Below, piece by piece: positions 6,154-7,499 of a stretch of 7,499 nt of DNA. The position numbers and the translations under genes are program-made. The notes under the pieces are model-generated. The model made no database searches, was not told the DNA's origin, and was given only the letters and a program-made list of their open reading frames with translations. Origin of the DNA: JBHIEE01 sp046760445 (lineage in GTDB: Bacteria > Acidobacteriota > Aminicenantia > JdFR-78). The first letter of the stretch is position 1; every line of letters starts with the position of its first letter. The stretch spans positions 1-7,499 of the forward strand of contig JBHIEE010000127.1 of assembly GCA_046760445.1 (NCBI GenBank), written 5' to 3'.

Positions 6154-7215
6154 ATGAATAAAATCTTTAGAAAGTGGGGATTAATTTTAAATATTATTTT
6201 TTTGTTATCGGGAAGTTATTTATGGGCAAAGATGAATTGTTTTAATACTTTAGAGGAAGCCCTTTCTTTGGCTTTAAAAGAGAACAAGAATATTGCTCTC
6301 AATGTCTCTGCTAAATGGTGTCCTTATTGCCAAAAATTAGACCAAGAGATCTATCAAACTCAAATAGGCGAAAAATTATTCAAAAATTTAATTTGTGTGA
6401 ATGTTGATTTTGATACCAAATATGGGCAAGAGATGAAAAAGAAATTCCGTGTTATTGGTTTGCCAACAATAATTTTTCTTAGCCCCCAAGGGAAAGAAAT
6501 AGACCGGATTATTGGCTACAGTGAAAAGAACCACTTCATAAATTTAGCCAAAAAATATGCTCGCGGGGAAGATTCTTTACCAGCTCTCCAAAAGAAATTA
6601 GAACAAGAACCTGAAAATCTGAGATTACTTTTTGAAGTAGGAGAAAAAATTCTCCTGCGAGGAGAGGAAAAGAAAGGGATTGAATTATTGGCCAAAATTT
6701 TAGCCATGGATCCAGATAATTCCTCAGGTTTTTCAGATAATGCCTTATTTATCTTAGGAAGATATTATTCTCGAGTGAAAGAAGAGCCCAAAAAAGGACT
6801 AGAATATTGGCAGAGACTTTTTCTTAAGTATCCTCACTCTGATTATGGACAAGGAGCTTTGTCTTGGATGCTCAAGGCATATAAAGATTTGAATAAATTA
6901 GATAAAGCTTATTCTTTTTTAAAACAACAGATAGAAAGTAGTCCTGACAATTCTTACCTTTACTTTTCAATGGCTTATTTTTGCCTGAAATATAAGGAAA
7001 ACTTAAAAGAAGCTCTGACTTATGCCCAACAAGGATTAGAATTAGGCCCAGAAAATGTACCTCTTTTGGAATTATTAGCAGAAATTTATAAAAATTCAAA
7101 AATGTATTCTGAAGCAATAGAAACTTTAAATAAGGCTGTTAAACTTAAACCAGAAGATGAAAATTTAAAAAATAAATTAGAAGAATTAATAAAATTAGAA
7201 AAACAAAAACTCTAA
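6154..7215 (+). CDS. exported thioredoxin-fold protein with C-terminal TPR repeats
   Basis: This 353-residue protein begins with an N-terminal signal peptide or anchor at 1-25 (KxxRK, hydrophobic core, then YLWAK), so the rest should be in the periplasm. A thioredoxin-like domain covers about 28-140. It has the active site AKWCPYCQKLD with Cys56 and Cys59, and the cis-proline loop GLPT (Pro104). This layout is that of the Thioredoxin_7 / DsbD-gamma-like group. From about 150 to 346 the chain is helical and shows TPR-like spacing; the clearest units are near 263-297 and 303-336 (EIYKNSKMYSEAIETLNKAV). AGGAGGA sits four bases before ATG. The protein probably reduces or oxidises cysteines of an exported partner held by the TPR part, but redox direction cannot be told from sequence. 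The gene is AT-rich, with TTA as the main leucine codon, unlike the transporter operon. Standard family calls would be thioredoxin family or tetratricopeptide protein; no gene name fits. Confidence 0.85.
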   Translation: MNKIFRKWGLILNIIFLLSGSYLWAKMNCFNTLEEALSLALKENKNIALNVSAKWCPYCQKLDQEIYQTQIGEKLFKNLICVNVDFDTKYGQEMKKKFRVIGLPTIIFLSPQGKEIDRIIGYSEKNHFINLAKKYARGEDSLPALQKKLEQEPENLRLLFEVGEKILLRGEEKKGIELLAKILAMDPDNSSGFSDNALFILGRYYSRVKEEPKKGLEYWQRLFLKYPHSDYGQGALSWMLKAYKDLNKLDKAYSFLKQQIESSPDNSYLYFSMAYFCLKYKENLKEALTYAQQGLELGPENVPLLELLAEIYKNSKMYSEAIETLNKAVKLKPEDENLKNKLEELIKLEKQKL

Positions 7216-7277
7216 TCTCCTCAGCCCATATTTAGCTAAAAGATTTAAGCTTTAGAGGTTGAAAGGAATGAGTCTAT

Positions 7278-7418
7278 TTACTTTCTTTTCTGGGTCAAAT
7301 AAGAAAAGATCAAGAGAAGAGCACCAATGATAATAAACACCCAGGCTAAGGCAGTGTAAGTGGTTAGCCATTTTAAGGCAAGCCCAATAAGAAAGATTAT
7401 TAACCCTAAAATTTTCAT
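7278..7418 (-). CDS. 46-residue two-helix membrane protein
   Basis: I do not recognise this small protein. From the Met at 7416-7418 it reads two hydrophobic helices, about 2-20 (KILGLIIFLIGLALKWLTT) and 24-41 (LAWVFIIIGALLLIFSYL), joined by a short turn. It ends in the basic tail TQKRK, which suggests an inner-membrane hairpin with both ends in the cytoplasm. An upstream Met at 7467-7469 would add 17 charged residues. The shorter start is preferred because AAAGGAGAGGG (7421-7431 on the - strand) lies just ahead of it and the longer start would overlap the promoter -35. The gene is convergent with the TPR gene, 62 bp apart. Existence is well supported by promoter, ribosome binding site and composition; function is unknown. 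Confidence 0.72.
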   Translation of the reverse strand: MKILGLIIFLIGLALKWLTTYTALAWVFIIIGALLLIFSYLTQKRK

Positions 7419-7440
7419 TTCCCTCTCCTTTGTTAGCTTT

Positions 7441-7469
7441 ATTTTATTCCTATTTGGATCATTTTTCAA
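7441..7469 (-). promoter_or_regulatory. promoter of the small membrane protein gene
   Basis: Reading the - strand, TTGAAA (7464-7469) and TAAAAT (7441-7446) are separated by exactly 17 bp; each hexamer has five of six consensus bases. The predicted start near 7434 leaves a leader of about 16 bases that consists mostly of the ribosome binding site. This supports the 46-residue reading over the 63-residue one. Confidence 0.6.
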
Positions 7470-7499
7470 TTAAATAAATTTGAAATGTGAAGTTTGATT

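Noticed and set aside
7231..7257. Palindrome TTTAGCTAAA and weak stem CTAAA/TTTAG between the convergent genes as a bidirectional terminator
   Set aside because: Stems are only 5-6 bp, AU-rich and without a U-tract, so they are not enough to call a terminator.
7284..7309. 8-bp inverted repeat TCTTTTCT / AGAAAAGA
   Set aside because: It lies inside the C-terminal codons of the small membrane protein and consists of low-complexity A/T-rich runs, so chance is likely.
7268..7330. 20-residue open frame on the + strand (starting MSLFTFFSGS) after AAAGGA
   Set aside because: The AGGA touches the ATG with no proper spacing, the frame is antisense to the supported small membrane protein, and the resemblance to MinE-like starts is superficial.
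1..7499. CRISPR array, tRNA, rRNA, transposase or phage genes
   Set aside because: No regularly spaced direct repeats, no cloverleaf or rRNA motifs and no recognisable transposase or phage proteins were seen in any frame.

Overview
The window reads as Gram-negative bacterial chromosome: it encodes an outer-membrane barrel, a LolA-like periplasmic protein and several Shine-Dalgarno-led genes. It has low to moderate GC and no rRNA or tRNA. No gene here fixes the phylum. The RND / LolA-like / barrel cassette and the AGCGAAGCGAAGA-type palindromic repeat are things I associate with uncultured or deep-branching groups (Marinimicrobia, KSB1, Cloacimonadota and similar), but that is an impression only.

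Left part (1-5088): a probable operon on the + strand. A sigma70-like promoter (70-98) is followed at once by a perfect 10-bp inverted repeat (101-125), a likely autoregulatory operator. Then come a MarR-family repressor (141-578), a 779-residue MMPL/RND transporter (660-2999), a secreted LolA-like protein (2996-3796) and a predicted outer-membrane barrel of DUF1302 type (3793-5088). The last three genes are joined by two 4-nt ATGA overlaps, so they are almost certainly translated as a unit. The layout suggests a lipid or hydrophobic-compound route from inner membrane through periplasm to outer membrane, controlled by a ligand- or redox-responsive MarR. A second, degenerate copy of the operator lies in the marR-RND gap.

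Middle (5089-5451): a 363-bp gap. It holds an imperfect palindromic repeat element (5101-5192), a short stretch that may be a gene remnant on the - strand, and a plausible extended -10 promoter for the next gene.

Right part (5452-7499): shorter, mostly AT-richer genes with no evident link to the cassette. They are a free-standing pyruvate-kinase C-terminal-domain-like protein (5452-6024), an exported thioredoxin-fold protein with a WCPYC motif and a TPR tail (6154-7215), and, convergent on the - strand, a 46-residue two-helix membrane protein (7278-7418) with its own promoter and ribosome binding site. Base composition falls across the window. Hand-counted 60-nt samples are about 40-55% GC in the cassette, 33-47% in the pyruvate-kinase-like gene and 22-35% in the TPR gene, so the 5.1-5.4 kb gap may be an island boundary or rearrangement point.
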